A stretch of 37,649 nucleotides of DNA from assembly GCA_016215705.1 (NCBI GenBank), contig JACRIR010000160.1, positions 1 through 37,649 on the forward strand, given 5' to 3'. The notes beneath the pieces were generated by a model. The model had not been told where the DNA came from and did not search any database. It was given only the letters and a program-made list of their open reading frames with translations. The position numbers were made by a program, and so were the translations under genes. Below, piece by piece: positions 1 to 7,748 of this stretch; the stretch's first letter is position 1, and each line of letters starts with the position of its first letter. This stretch comes from Candidatus Poribacteria bacterium. Its GTDB lineage: Bacteria > Abyssobacteria > SURF-5.

Positions 1-141
1 CTCGTCAATTATGCCGTCTTCCAGTACGCCGTACCGGAAGCAGCCGCCGAAGCCGTCGGTCGCAACGATCTGATCTCGATGATCGCCGTAGCCAACAAAG
101 CCGGGGGCGGACAATCGGTAGCAAATACCGAATACCTTTAC
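1..141. repeat. Terminal overlap, left copy (identical to 37509-37649)
   Basis: The first 141 bases are identical to the last 141 bases of the window. The repeat lies inside a protein-coding gene, and the reading frame continues exactly across the join, so this is the overlap of a circular assembly. A length of 141 equals the largest default k-mer of a common metagenome assembler (MEGAHIT), which supports an assembly origin over a real packaged terminal repeat. Confidence 0.95.
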
Positions 142-582
142 ATCAAGGAGCTCAAAGGGATACTCGAACCTGCTGTCTCTCTGTTCAAACAGGAAGACGA
201 TCCGCTGTACCTCGTACGCGGTCAAGGCACTGCTCGTCAGGTCTACGACAAATTGACCGACAAGTGGCACAACCTAGAGCAGCTCAAGCGTCAACACGCG
301 AAAGAGGTCGCTGATACTCGCGCCGTTGCGTCCGCTGCAGCAGACACCGTATCCAGTCATCCGAGCTTCAATCAGCCGACCGAGCCTGCAGTACCGGCAA
401 AGCCGACACTTTCAGACGCGGTCATGGACGTCATCACGAACGCCGGACTCAAGCGAGCAGACCTCGCGAAGTTCGCCGGTGAACTCGGAATTGATGACGG
501 AACTGATGTCGAAGTGTATGCTACGAACAAAGATCTCATCGCCAAAATCACCGAAGTCAACGAAGCTAATAAGAAGGGATAA
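1..582 (+). CDS. Unknown phage protein, C-terminal part (gene starts at 37389)
   Basis: This is the in-frame continuation of the gene beginning at ATG 37389. Joined across the circle it encodes 233 aa, of which the window start holds the last 193. The first internal Met here (position 79) is not the real start. I do not recognise the family. The centre has charged helical sequence (KWHNLEQLKRQHAKEV), followed by an Ala/Pro/Thr-rich linker and a small C-terminal helical domain of about 60 residues. It is the first gene of the rightward operon that leads into the terminase genes, and is followed 8 nt later by another small acidic protein. A DNA-packaging or late regulatory role is possible from position only. 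Confidence 0.85.
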   Translation, partial: LVNYAVFQYAVPEAAAEAVGRNDLISMIAVANKAGGGQSVANTEYLYIKELKGILEPAVSLFKQEDDPLYLVRGQGTARQVYDKLTDKWHNLEQLKRQHAKEVADTRAVASAAADTVSSHPSFNQPTEPAVPAKPTLSDAVMDVITNAGLKRADLAKFAGELGIDDGTDVEVYATNKDLIAKITEVNEANKKG

Positions 583-590
583 CAACTATC

Positions 591-830
591 ATGGAAGACT
601 CAACACCTCAAGAAGAAGTCAAAGATCAGCGTCGGTTCAAAGTTCATCTGATCCAGACCGTACCTGAGCATGAAGTTGTTGCCGAGACCTTCGAGTACGC
701 CGCCGACAATAAGAAGCTCGCCTTGCAAGAGGCTCAGAACTTCATCGACGACGAAAAAGAGATGGACGGCGTGACTTACCGGCTTGAGGCAGAAGAGATC
801 AAAGACTCCGAAGAGTCTACCACTGAATAG
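591..830 (+). CDS. Small acidic hypothetical protein (79 aa)
   Basis: A 79-residue acidic protein that starts 8 nt after the previous stop, with AAGGGAT upstream as a modest ribosome site. The middle (FKVHLIQTVPEHEVVAETFE) has alternating polar and hydrophobic residues like a beta-strand pair, followed by a helix and a very acidic, Ser/Thr-rich tail. I recognise no family. Its place between the first gene of the late operon and a disordered 155-aa protein suggests a small accessory factor made with the packaging genes. Coding is supported by the tight spacing and continuous operon layout. Confidence 0.7.
   Translation: MEDSTPQEEVKDQRRFKVHLIQTVPEHEVVAETFEYAADNKKLALQEAQNFIDDEKEMDGVTYRLEAEEIKDSEESTTE
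803..818 (+). other. Perfect 6-bp hairpin with CGAA tetraloop near gene end
   Basis: AGACTC-CGAA-GAGTCT forms a perfect stem-loop in the last codons of the 79-aa gene. A run of six T residues follows at 831-836, but 12 nt after the stem, so it does not fit a standard intrinsic terminator. It may be a weak terminator, an mRNA stability element or chance. Confidence 0.35.
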
Positions 831-886
831 TTTTTTATCCGGGCGGAGACGTCTAGCAAATTAAATCTACGAAAGGAGTGTCTGTT

Positions 887-1354
887 ATGGCAGAACTCAC
901 ACGCAAAAATCAACCTAAGGACGCGGACGGTAATGTTTTGCCGGTCGCAGCTACTCCGGAAGCCGTAGCTGCTGACGCAGCCGCAGCAGCCCCAAAAGCT
1001 GACGAACTGCAAAAGCGTCGCGAAGCGGTGGCTGACGCCGGTCTTGCTCATGGAAGCATGAACAACCACATCCCGATGAGCAAGGATGAGTTCAGTGAAG
1101 CAGAGCGCGCAGGTGATACTGCTCGTACCTTCCCTGACAATGTCAGCGAACAAACCAAGCGCGCGAACGCCGAGAACGACGCAGCAGTGGGCGCAAGCTC
1201 TACTGTCGGTCAGCCTGCGGTCGGTTCAAGCGAGCTTCGTGATCCCGGCGTGGATAGTTCGGCTACGGCTGATCTTCCCGAAGGCGATCCAAAGCCTGCC
1301 GATACCGTCAAGGGCTCAGGCGACGACAACAGCAAAGAAAAAGTCGAAAAATAA
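887..1354 (+). CDS. Ala/Asp/Glu-rich, probably disordered protein (155 aa)
   Basis: I chose ATG 887 because AAAGGAG at 872-878 lies 8 nt upstream. A GTG at 878 in the same frame overlaps that site and is unlikely to be used. The 155-aa product is dominated by Ala, Asp, Glu, Ser and Pro with few hydrophobics, so most of it should be unstructured. It has an alanine run near residues 30-39 and a lysine/glutamate tail. No domain is recognisable. The strong ribosome site suggests it is made in quantity, possibly as an abundant virion or scaffold-like accessory protein, but no function can be assigned. Confidence 0.75.
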   Translation: MAELTRKNQPKDADGNVLPVAATPEAVAADAAAAAPKADELQKRREAVADAGLAHGSMNNHIPMSKDEFSEAERAGDTARTFPDNVSEQTKRANAENDAAVGASSTVGQPAVGSSELRDPGVDSSATADLPEGDPKPADTVKGSGDDNSKEKVEK

Positions 1355-1366
1355 TCTTTGCACCGA

Positions 1367-1386
1367 GCCCGGCGGTATATCCGGGC
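1367..1386 (+). other. Intergenic GC-rich hairpin
   Basis: GCCCGG and CCGGGC flank an 8-nt loop (CGGTATAT) between the 155-aa gene and the next one. There is no U-tract, so this looks like a processing, stability or attenuation structure and not a terminator. The sequence TATCCGGGCG recurs at 836-845 in the preceding intergenic gap, so both gaps share a short element. Confidence 0.45.
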
Positions 1387-1413
1387 GTCCAAAATAACGA
1401 CAGGAGTCGGATA

Positions 1414-1641
1414 ATGTTTCGTATATTCAAGAGACCTCAAAAGCCAATAGTCGCAGAAGTGCGGCTCGTTACGAAGTTAGAGTCAAAAGAGCTCTTCGAT
1501 ACCCTGATGACCCTGTATCACGCAGGGTACTCTTCCGGATGGTCTCACAACCCTCGATGGAAGGGTACGCCGAAGCGTGTAGCAGACACTCATCAGCGTA
1601 TCAAGGATCTCTTGCGCGTGAAGGTGGAGCGACAGCCATGA
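1414..1641 (+). CDS. Small basic hypothetical protein (75 aa)
   Basis: A 75-residue protein preceded by GACAGGAGTCGGATA, which gives a good AGGAG ribosome site. The N-terminus is basic (FRIFKRPQK), followed by a predicted helical region and a Trp/Gly/His-containing middle (GYSSGWSHNPRWKGTPKR). No family is recognised. Its stop overlaps the ATG of the next gene in an ATGA arrangement, so the two are probably translationally coupled. It begins a run of four overlapped genes ending with the metallopeptidase, just upstream of the terminase pair. Confidence 0.7.
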   Translation: MFRIFKRPQKPIVAEVRLVTKLESKELFDTLMTLYHAGYSSGWSHNPRWKGTPKRVADTHQRIKDLLRVKVERQP

Positions 1642-1811
1642 CCGGCGAAGTAAACGACGACAACGTGGTCTACATCGACGAGTTCAAGCGCGAGCGGTGG
1701 CTCTTGAAGCTGCGCCTTGCTCGTGAAGTCGGTCAGCATACCCTCAGCTCCGAAGTGGATCTCTCGAACCTGATCATCTTCCCTACGCCTGACGGAGACG
1801 GTGCAGCATGA
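1638..1811 (+). CDS. Small hypothetical protein (57 aa)
   Basis: It starts at ATG 1638, which overlaps the previous stop (ATGA), with GGTGGAG upstream. A longer in-frame extension to 1539 would run antisense to this coupling and is unlikely. The 57-aa product (MTGEVNDDNVVYIDEFKRER...) is helical in the middle and ends in Gly/Ala. It too ends in an ATGA overlap, with the exonuclease gene. The family is unknown. Its position between two coupled genes argues that it is real. Confidence 0.65.
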   Translation: MTGEVNDDNVVYIDEFKRERWLLKLRLAREVGQHTLSSEVDLSNLIIFPTPDGDGAA

Positions 1812-2368
1812 ACTTCGACATAGCAACAATGCCGCTCGTCTTCATAGACGTCGAGACTACCGGCTTCTCGCCTACGAAGTGCCGGATCACTGAGATAGCT
1901 GCTCTGCGCGTTGAGGGCGGCGAGATCAAGCGGAAGCTCGTCTCACTGTTCACTATCGGCGAGCCTGTACCTGAGATCATCACAAAGCTCACCGGGATCG
2001 ATGACGCCATGCTTGAAGGTCAGCCGACGTTCGACACTGTCTGCGATGAGCTGATCGAGATCCTCGACGGTGCTATCATGGTCGCGCACAACGCAAAGTT
2101 CGACTACAGCTTCATCAAAGCCGAGTTCGAACGCTGCGGCAAGCAGTTCACCGCGATCACTCTCTGCACCTGCGAGCTCGTGAAGGTACTGTACCCGGCT
2201 CTTCCGAACCATAAGCTACAAACACTCATCGAGACGTACGAGTTCGAATACACCGATCGTCACCGGGCAGAGGATGACGCCGCAGTGCTGATCCAGTTGC
2301 TCACGAAGGTCGGCAAAGAGTTCGATCACGATAGACTACGCCTCGCAGTGAACGGAGCAACCGTATGA
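1808..2368 (+). CDS. DnaQ-like 3'-5' exonuclease (DEDDh family)
   Basis: A 186-aa DEDDh exonuclease resembling the epsilon proofreading subunit of DNA polymerase III. Visible catalytic motifs are ExoI VFIDVETTG (D14, E16), ExoII HNAKFD (D99) and ExoIII with HRAEDDA (H152, D157), so all five acidic/His positions are present. The length is that of a stand-alone nuclease domain with no polymerase fused. No phage polymerase is recognisable elsewhere, so it may trim DNA ends during packaging or recombination, or act with the host polymerase. It is coupled by ATGA overlaps to its neighbours on both sides and lies in the late-direction operon before the terminase, an unusual place for a replication gene. 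Confidence 0.88.
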   Translation: MNFDIATMPLVFIDVETTGFSPTKCRITEIAALRVEGGEIKRKLVSLFTIGEPVPEIITKLTGIDDAMLEGQPTFDTVCDELIEILDGAIMVAHNAKFDYSFIKAEFERCGKQFTAITLCTCELVKVLYPALPNHKLQTLIETYEFEYTDRHRAEDDAAVLIQLLTKVGKEFDHDRLRLAVNGATV

Positions 2369-2796
2369 AGATCATCGAGCACGATCTACACGACAATCTG
2401 TACCGGACGCACCTGTACCTCGTCATCTGCGAAGATCCTGCAGAGTGGGCGGAGTGGCTCAAGAAGCCGGAGATCGCATACACCGGAGAGCAGATCAATC
2501 ACTCAGGCAGTGAAGCGGCGTTCTACCGTATCAAGCCTGACGAGTCCGATGACTGCAACTTCAACGTGATCTTCATGAGACGTATGCACATACCTACGCT
2601 ATGCCATGAGCTGAGTCACTTCATCATCTATACGTTCGACGAGAAGTCCGTACCGATCAGTGAAGAGAATACCGAAGCCTTCGCCTACTACTTTGAGTTC
2701 TGGATGAATACTATACTGGAAGAGTGGAGAGAGTTAGTCAGGCAACCGAAGCAACTTCCTGTCAATAATAAAATAATAGGGTCTGGAGCAAACTAG
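2365..2796 (+). CDS. Putative zinc metallopeptidase (HExxH, 143 aa)
   Basis: The sequence HELSH (H81, E82, H85) is a zinc-metallopeptidase HExxH motif, and E104 in NTEAFAYY about 20 residues later is a likely third zinc ligand. This order is typical of small gluzincin-like or ImmA/IrrE-like proteins, but no DNA-binding domain is present. The N-terminal 70 residues look like mixed alpha/beta sequence. The gene overlaps the exonuclease stop (ATGA) and ends one base before the small terminase gene. A role in processing a virion or host protein is possible. The target cannot be read from the sequence. Confidence 0.75.
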   Translation: MKIIEHDLHDNLYRTHLYLVICEDPAEWAEWLKKPEIAYTGEQINHSGSEAAFYRIKPDESDDCNFNVIFMRRMHIPTLCHELSHFIIYTFDEKSVPISEENTEAFAYYFEFWMNTILEEWRELVRQPKQLPVNNKIIGSGAN

Positions 2797-3297
2797 ATGA
2801 GTTCGCCGGAAGAGCAGAAGCAGTATTCAGCAGGTCGACCGAAGGGTGCGGCTTCAAAGCGTACCATCGAGCGCATGACTGCAAAGCGCAGGCTCGTCGA
2901 ACGTGTCGTCGCGAACACTGACCGGCTCTTCAACGCGCAGCTCGACAAAGCTATCGGCGAAAAGTACCTGATGGTCAAGATCACCGAGCGCGGTGCGCGT
3001 GGAGCTATCAAGCGCGAGTACCATGAGATTGTTACCGATCCCGAAGATATTATCCGCTTCCTCGATGGCGAGATGGAGAATACCGACACCGAATACTACT
3101 ACATGACGACAAAGCCTGCCGACAATATGGCGATCTCGAACCTGCTCGACCGCGCTTATGGCAAGCCGACAGAGAAGGTCGAACTCGGCGGCAAAGAAGA
3201 AGGCGACTTGTCGGATCTATCAGATGAAGAGATACAGGAGCGGCTAAATGTCAGAATTGACGCATACCTCGCAGCCCGACAACGAAGTCGAGACTGA
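2797..3297 (+). CDS. terS: Putative terminase small subunit
   Basis: A 166-aa basic-then-acidic protein directly upstream of, and overlapping by 50 nt, the large terminase gene, which is the usual place of the DNA-recognition subunit. The N-terminus (GRPKGAASKRTIERMTAKRR) is like the DNA-binding start of several phage small terminases. The middle is mixed, and the C-terminus (LSDLSDEEIQERL) is an acidic helix that could contact the large subunit. GGAGCAAACTAG upstream serves as the ribosome site, and the previous stop is adjacent. Assignment rests mainly on position, size and charge pattern. Confidence 0.72.
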   Translation: MSSPEEQKQYSAGRPKGAASKRTIERMTAKRRLVERVVANTDRLFNAQLDKAIGEKYLMVKITERGARGAIKREYHEIVTDPEDIIRFLDGEMENTDTEYYYMTTKPADNMAISNLLDRAYGKPTEKVELGGKEEGDLSDLSDEEIQERLNVRIDAYLAARQRSRD

Positions 3298-4792
3298 GAT
3301 CATGGAGCTCATGAACGAGCAGGATAGACGCCGGGCGCGCAAAGACCCGGTCTTCTTCGTGCGGCACTACCTGTACACGTACGACCCTCGTCCGGAAGCA
3401 TATCCGCACAAGATCGACTTCGATCCGTACGGCTTTCAAGAGGATCTTATCATCGAGCTCGTCGCCGCCATCCGGTCAAGCACTGAGGAGTTCTACGAGA
3501 AGTCTCGCGATATGGGCGTGTCGTGGATCGTGCTCGCGGTCATACTCTGGTTCTGGCTCTTCGAGCCCGGCTTTCAAGCACTGATCGGTACGTACCTCGA
3601 AGACCTGATGGATAACTGGGCGATGGACTCACTGTTCGGCAAGCTCGCCTTCATGATCGAGACTATCAAAGATCCTCTGATCCTGCCGCGTGGCTTCAAG
3701 ATCGACAAGCACCGCACGTACGCGTCCATCACGAACCCGGAGAACAACAACGCCATCCTCGGCAAAGCACCGACAAAGAAGTTCGGTCGCTCCGGACGCT
3801 ATACCGTCGTACTGTTCGACGAACTCGGCTTCTGGCAGTGGGCGAAGCAAGCGTGGGCGGCTGCCTCAGAGTCTACGCGCTGCCGCATAGCCGTCACCAC
3901 TCCGCCGGATGAGCCGTCGTACGCAAAGCAGCTCAGAGAGTCCGGCAAGATCAAGGTCAATACTATCGGCTGGCGACTGCACCCTGACAAAGATGACGCA
4001 TGGTACGAAGCTCAGAAGGAGCGCAAGACCGACGAAGAGATGTTGCACGAGATCGACATATCGTGGGAGTACTCGAAGTCCGCGATCGTCTACCCGGAAG
4101 CGCGCAACCTGCTCTTCGGCAAATATCCGTACGATCCGAACCTGCCGATGTACGTCTCGATCGACCTCGGACTCGACGCTATTGCTGTCGGCTGGTATCA
4201 GCCTGTACCGAATACGCACTGGTGGACGCTCGTCGGTGCGTACGAGAAGTCAGACGAAGCTATCGAGTGGTTCTTGCCGTTCTGGGGCTACCCGATCGAC
4301 AACGATCAAGGCTTCATGTACGACGAAGACGATCTCGCTATGATCGAGACGACTCGCCGGTGGAAGCGTGGCTACTTCTTCGGAGATCCGTCCGGCAATC
4401 AGCGGCACGTCGAAGATCCATCGAAGGAGTCAGCGTACGCCCGGCTCAAGAAGAAGGGTATCAACGTGCAGGTCAACACTGTCGACAACGACTTCAAGAC
4501 CCGGCGCGACGCGGCAAAGCGTTTTCTCGTCAAGCTACAGGTCAACGATACGCCCGGTACTCGGTGGGCGGTGGACTGCTGGCGGCTCGCTCACTACCCG
4601 AAGCGGCGCGAAGAGAGCAACAGCACGTCCGGAGTCACAAAGCCGGTACACGACTACACCTCGCACCATCGTACGGAGCTTGAGTTCATGTCGGTCAACT
4701 ACGAGAAGTATCCGTTCGACGCCGAGATCAACAACACCGCGTCGGCGCGCAAACGTGAGTACGATCCCAAAACTGGGCGATTATTGTCGTAA
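3248..4792 (+). CDS. terL: Terminase large subunit (packaging ATPase/nuclease)
   Basis: A 514-aa packaging motor protein. The Walker A-like segment KSRDMGVS is at residues 85-92, Walker B VVLFDE ends at D191/E192, and a coupling-type TTPP follows at 217-220. The C-terminal RNase H-like nuclease shows a first metal Asp in YVSIDLGLD (D306) and a second in FFGDPSGN (D380). It would cut concatemeric DNA and pump it through the portal. The start at 3248 has GGAGCGG upstream and lies inside the end of the small-subunit gene. It is followed by an AT-rich spacer with phased A-tracts and a new promoter, then the portal gene. Confidence 0.93.
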   Translation: MSELTHTSQPDNEVETEIMELMNEQDRRRARKDPVFFVRHYLYTYDPRPEAYPHKIDFDPYGFQEDLIIELVAAIRSSTEEFYEKSRDMGVSWIVLAVILWFWLFEPGFQALIGTYLEDLMDNWAMDSLFGKLAFMIETIKDPLILPRGFKIDKHRTYASITNPENNNAILGKAPTKKFGRSGRYTVVLFDELGFWQWAKQAWAAASESTRCRIAVTTPPDEPSYAKQLRESGKIKVNTIGWRLHPDKDDAWYEAQKERKTDEEMLHEIDISWEYSKSAIVYPEARNLLFGKYPYDPNLPMYVSIDLGLDAIAVGWYQPVPNTHWWTLVGAYEKSDEAIEWFLPFWGYPIDNDQGFMYDEDDLAMIETTRRWKRGYFFGDPSGNQRHVEDPSKESAYARLKKKGINVQVNTVDNDFKTRRDAAKRFLVKLQVNDTPGTRWAVDCWRLAHYPKRREESNSTSGVTKPVHDYTSHHRTELEFMSVNYEKYPFDAEINNTASARKREYDPKTGRLLS

Positions 4793-4800
4793 ATACCGCG

Positions 4801-4836
4801 AAAAAGTCCAAAAAAACGCAAAAAAGTACGAAAAAA
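4801..4836. other. Phased A-tracts, predicted curved DNA
   Basis: Four A-runs (4801-4805, 4810-4816, 4820-4825, 4831-4836) have centres about 10-11 bp apart, which is the geometry of intrinsically bent DNA. They sit between the terminase stop and the promoter at 4847-4874, so they may act as an UP-type element. A packaging or replication site is another possibility. Confidence 0.6.
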
Positions 4837-4846
4837 GTATGGATGT

Positions 4847-4874
4847 ATGAAAATCTAGCCGACTCCGCTACAAT
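4847..4874 (+). promoter_or_regulatory. Candidate sigma70-type promoter for the portal operon
   Basis: ATGAAA and TACAAT are separated by 16 bp, just downstream of the phased A-tracts. The start would fall near 4881, about 24 nt before the next ATG. The sequence CTACAATAAGC at 4868-4878 matches a short motif also seen before other rightward genes. Confidence 0.55.
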
Positions 4875-4904
4875 AAGCACTAGCAAGTCATCGAAAAGGA
4901 CACT

Positions 4905-5222
4905 ATGAGCAACACCCCCGATATTGATCACAATGAAACAGAGTTCGAGACCACTGATCAGGGGTTCGCTGCCTTCCTCGCGACTCGATACATGTTCATG
5001 GACGCCATCGACACCGGTCAGGCTATGGGGCGCGGTCAGTACGGCAACAAAAAAGCCTTCCAGTTCTTAGTACCTGTCGGTACTGACATGGAACAGCTCA
5101 AGCTCGACTATGAACTGGGCGTCGAAGATACGAAAGTACCGTTCATCGTGGCGTTCAATAAACTACGACTGATCCGGCAATCGTGCCGCAAGCCGTTCAA
5201 CTATCAAGGAGCGAACAAATAA
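4905..5222 (+). CDS. Hypothetical protein upstream of portal (105 aa)
   Basis: A 105-aa protein with an acidic N-terminus, a hydrophobic/aromatic segment (GFAAFLATRYMFMDAID) and a basic end. GAAAAGGACACT gives the ribosome site. Its stop overlaps the portal start (TAATG), so the two are co-translated. I know no clear family. Small genes in this place are often head-assembly accessories. It is the first gene behind the promoter at 4847-4874. Confidence 0.75.
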   Translation: MSNTPDIDHNETEFETTDQGFAAFLATRYMFMDAIDTGQAMGRGQYGNKKAFQFLVPVGTDMEQLKLDYELGVEDTKVPFIVAFNKLRLIRQSCRKPFNYQGANK

Positions 5223-7450
5223 TGGCGAAGAAGAAGCAGCCGACATACGGCGACAGTCGCGACGATCTATTGCAGAACGATAGTACGAAGCTCTCGAAGA
5301 AGGGCAAAAACTCCGGCGGCAAGCAAGCAGCCAAAGGCGACAAGTTCGATCAGATGGTCGATGACGAGAAGGACAACCCGAAGTCATCCGTCAAGCGCAC
5401 CGAAGACTCGAAGACGTGGTCTGAGCGATACGACCTCGCCTACCGCAACGAAAAGTCCATGAAGAAGAAGTGGTCGGAGTGGTACGAGATGATGTACGCC
5501 GTCAAGACTTACAAGAATATCTCGATGTGGAAGTCTCAGGCCTTCATCCCGGTCATGTCATACAAGGCGTGGACGATCATCGCGAAGCTGCTCTCACTCA
5601 AGCCCGGCTTCTCTGTCAAGATGTACGACGAGCTCTACTCTGACGAAGACCGCAAGTCCATCGAGAAGGCGAACCTCAAGCTCGAATACGATTATGACAA
5701 CCCCATGCTCGAAGAGTCGATCCGCGACAAAGAGCTCGACATCTTCACCGACGCCACTGTCTGCGGTACAGGCTTCGGCAAGGCTGAGTGGGTATCCGGT
5801 ACTCGCTGCTACTACAATCACTTCAAGCGTGACGACGGCGAGATTGACTACTCAAAGGCTGACAAGACCGAGATAGACTTCGGCTACAACGATCTCGAAC
5901 CGCTCAACGCCTTCGACGTGTTCGGCGCACCCGGCAAGCGCAACTGGGAACAAAAGCCCTGGATCATCGTCAAGTACCGCAAGACTCGCTCTGAGCTGCT
6001 CGAAGATGATATGTACGATGAAGCGATCGTCAACAAGGTCAAGCCGACCGGCAAGAGCCGCGATCAGATCACGAAGTACAAGCAGAGCCGCGATCAGTTC
6101 ATCGGCGAGAACAACGACGATCAGGACTCTATCGATGACACTGTCGACAGCTTCGACGTGTTCGAGTGCTACGAGAAGGTCAACGGCAAAGTCTACCTGA
6201 TGACCTTCATGCTAGGCAATCTCGAAGGTGCTGATCAGTCCGAAGCCGGTGACGAAGACGGCGCATGGCACGAGATCCGCAACGAGCAACAACCGTACTG
6301 GCACTTGAAGTATCCGATTGTACCTGCCTACATCCGCCGCAAGCCTCACCACTGCTACGGAGAGTCGATCTTCGAAGTGACTGAGAGCATGGCGAACGCC
6401 TACAACGACATCTTCAATCAGCTCGCAGACAACCTCGCTATCGTCGGCAACGGTGGTATCCTCATGCACGAGACCTCGACTACGATCTACGACTTTTACT
6501 ACGCGCCGGGCGGTGAAGTCCGATACTCAGGCACGAAGCCGGAGTTCGAGTCACCGAGTTCACCGGACATACAGCTCTTCAATACGATGTTCAGCTTGCT
6601 CGACGCAGGCGTCACAAACGCTACAGTCAGTCCGTACGCCGCCGGTATGCCGTCAGACGAGCAGGATCAGACTCAAGGCACGATGGGCGGTATCAACGCC
6701 CTGCAGGAAGCCGCAGGAGAGATCACGTCGTTCATGAAGGGCTCGATCATGCAGTTCGTCAAAGGTATAGGCGTACGCTGGCTCTCGAACAACCGTCAGT
6801 TCTTAGACGAAGCGATCACTATTCAGCAGACTCGCTACGGCAAGAAGAGCGTCTACCGTATCACGAGTGAAGACTTCCTCGAAACTATGATCCTGACCAT
6901 CGACGAAGACTCTATGCAGCCGGTCACGAAGCAGCAGCAGCGCGAAGACAATGCCGCGTGGGTTACGTCCATGACTACGCTGCAGGATCGCTCGCTCATG
7001 CAAGCCGGGCTCATCCCGAACCCTGCCGTACCTGCCGCACAACCGACCGTCGACCCGGCAACCGGTCAGCCTGTCGCTGCGCCTGCCGCAGTTGTACCGA
7101 AGGGCGTGAAGCCGATGTACCTCGACTTCATCAAGATCGCCGCCGAAGTGAACGAGAGCTTCAACAAGCCCGACATCGATGAGTTCTTACTCGACCCTGA
7201 CGCAGAGAACGAAGACGCCCCGGACAATGCCGGTATGGTCGCCGCGATCCGCGAGCTCGTCAAGGAAGGCGCGATCGATGGCGGTGAAGCTCAGGCTATC
7301 ATCGACACGATAGAGAACCGAGTACCAACAAGTACGCCACAAATAAGTCTGGAAGGAGACGAAAATGCCACAGAACAAGAAACCACAACAGAGTCCGCGC
7401 CGCGAGCAGTCGCCGGAGCAGCGGCTACTGCAGCTTCAAGCGGAGCTTAG
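5222..7450 (+). CDS. Portal protein
   Basis: A 742-aa protein starting at ATG 5222, with AAGGAG about 9 nt upstream. A 13-residue upstream extension in frame lies inside the previous gene and lacks a ribosome site. Size, position after the terminase and before the scaffold, and the central segment SMANAYNDIFNQLADN fit portal proteins that form the dodecameric DNA channel of the capsid. The N-terminal 70 residues are Lys/Asp-rich and probably disordered. The C-terminal 90 residues are Ala/Glu/Pro-rich. The last 86 nt overlap the next gene in another frame. Confidence 0.85.
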   Translation: MAKKKQPTYGDSRDDLLQNDSTKLSKKGKNSGGKQAAKGDKFDQMVDDEKDNPKSSVKRTEDSKTWSERYDLAYRNEKSMKKKWSEWYEMMYAVKTYKNISMWKSQAFIPVMSYKAWTIIAKLLSLKPGFSVKMYDELYSDEDRKSIEKANLKLEYDYDNPMLEESIRDKELDIFTDATVCGTGFGKAEWVSGTRCYYNHFKRDDGEIDYSKADKTEIDFGYNDLEPLNAFDVFGAPGKRNWEQKPWIIVKYRKTRSELLEDDMYDEAIVNKVKPTGKSRDQITKYKQSRDQFIGENNDDQDSIDDTVDSFDVFECYEKVNGKVYLMTFMLGNLEGADQSEAGDEDGAWHEIRNEQQPYWHLKYPIVPAYIRRKPHHCYGESIFEVTESMANAYNDIFNQLADNLAIVGNGGILMHETSTTIYDFYYAPGGEVRYSGTKPEFESPSSPDIQLFNTMFSLLDAGVTNATVSPYAAGMPSDEQDQTQGTMGGINALQEAAGEITSFMKGSIMQFVKGIGVRWLSNNRQFLDEAITIQQTRYGKKSVYRITSEDFLETMILTIDEDSMQPVTKQQQREDNAAWVTSMTTLQDRSLMQAGLIPNPAVPAAQPTVDPATGQPVAAPAAVVPKGVKPMYLDFIKIAAEVNESFNKPDIDEFLLDPDAENEDAPDNAGMVAAIRELVKEGAIDGGEAQAIIDTIENRVPTSTPQISLEGDENATEQETTTESAPRAVAGAAATAASSGA

Positions 7451-7748
7451 TCACCTCGAACTACTCAAGCAGCTCACCGAAGGTCAAGGCTTTCAGGAGC
7501 TCTTGAAGGTCATGCAGACCGAAGCCAACCGTCGCCGCAAAGGTCGCGACGCTATTCACTGGAATAGTACCGCCGATGAGTTTATGGCGTACGAGAAGAA
7601 GTCTCTGTACGCTGCAGGCTATATTCAGGGCGTCGAGTTCGGCTACAACGTGCTCTCAGCCATACCGGAGCAGTACGCCTCAGTGAAGCAGTCCATCGAT
7701 ACGCTCGCGAAAGAGATCAAGGCTGCAAAGAAGGCTGGACGTGTATAA
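7365..7748 (+). CDS. Helical hypothetical protein (127 aa)
   Basis: It starts inside the portal gene with a strong GGAAGGAG ribosome site just upstream, so the 86-nt overlap is real. The 127-aa product has a basic, Gln-rich N-terminus, a coiled-coil-like stretch (EQRLLQLQAELSHLELLKQL) and further helices ending in Lys/Ala. It ends in an 8-nt overlap with the next gene. The location between portal and scaffold suggests a head-assembly or head-completion role, which is inference only. Confidence 0.75.
   Translation: MPQNKKPQQSPRREQSPEQRLLQLQAELSHLELLKQLTEGQGFQELLKVMQTEANRRRKGRDAIHWNSTADEFMAYEKKSLYAAGYIQGVEFGYNVLSAIPEQYASVKQSIDTLAKEIKAAKKAGRV

Noticed and set aside
1-141. Direct terminal repeat as a packaging signal
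   Set aside because: It is exactly 141 bp and coding across the join, so it is best explained as assembler overlap. Real ends cannot be read from this.
4000-4683. 227-aa rightward open frame inside the large terminase gene
   Set aside because: Arg-rich alternate frame covering the nuclease domain of terL. The motifs lie in the other frame.
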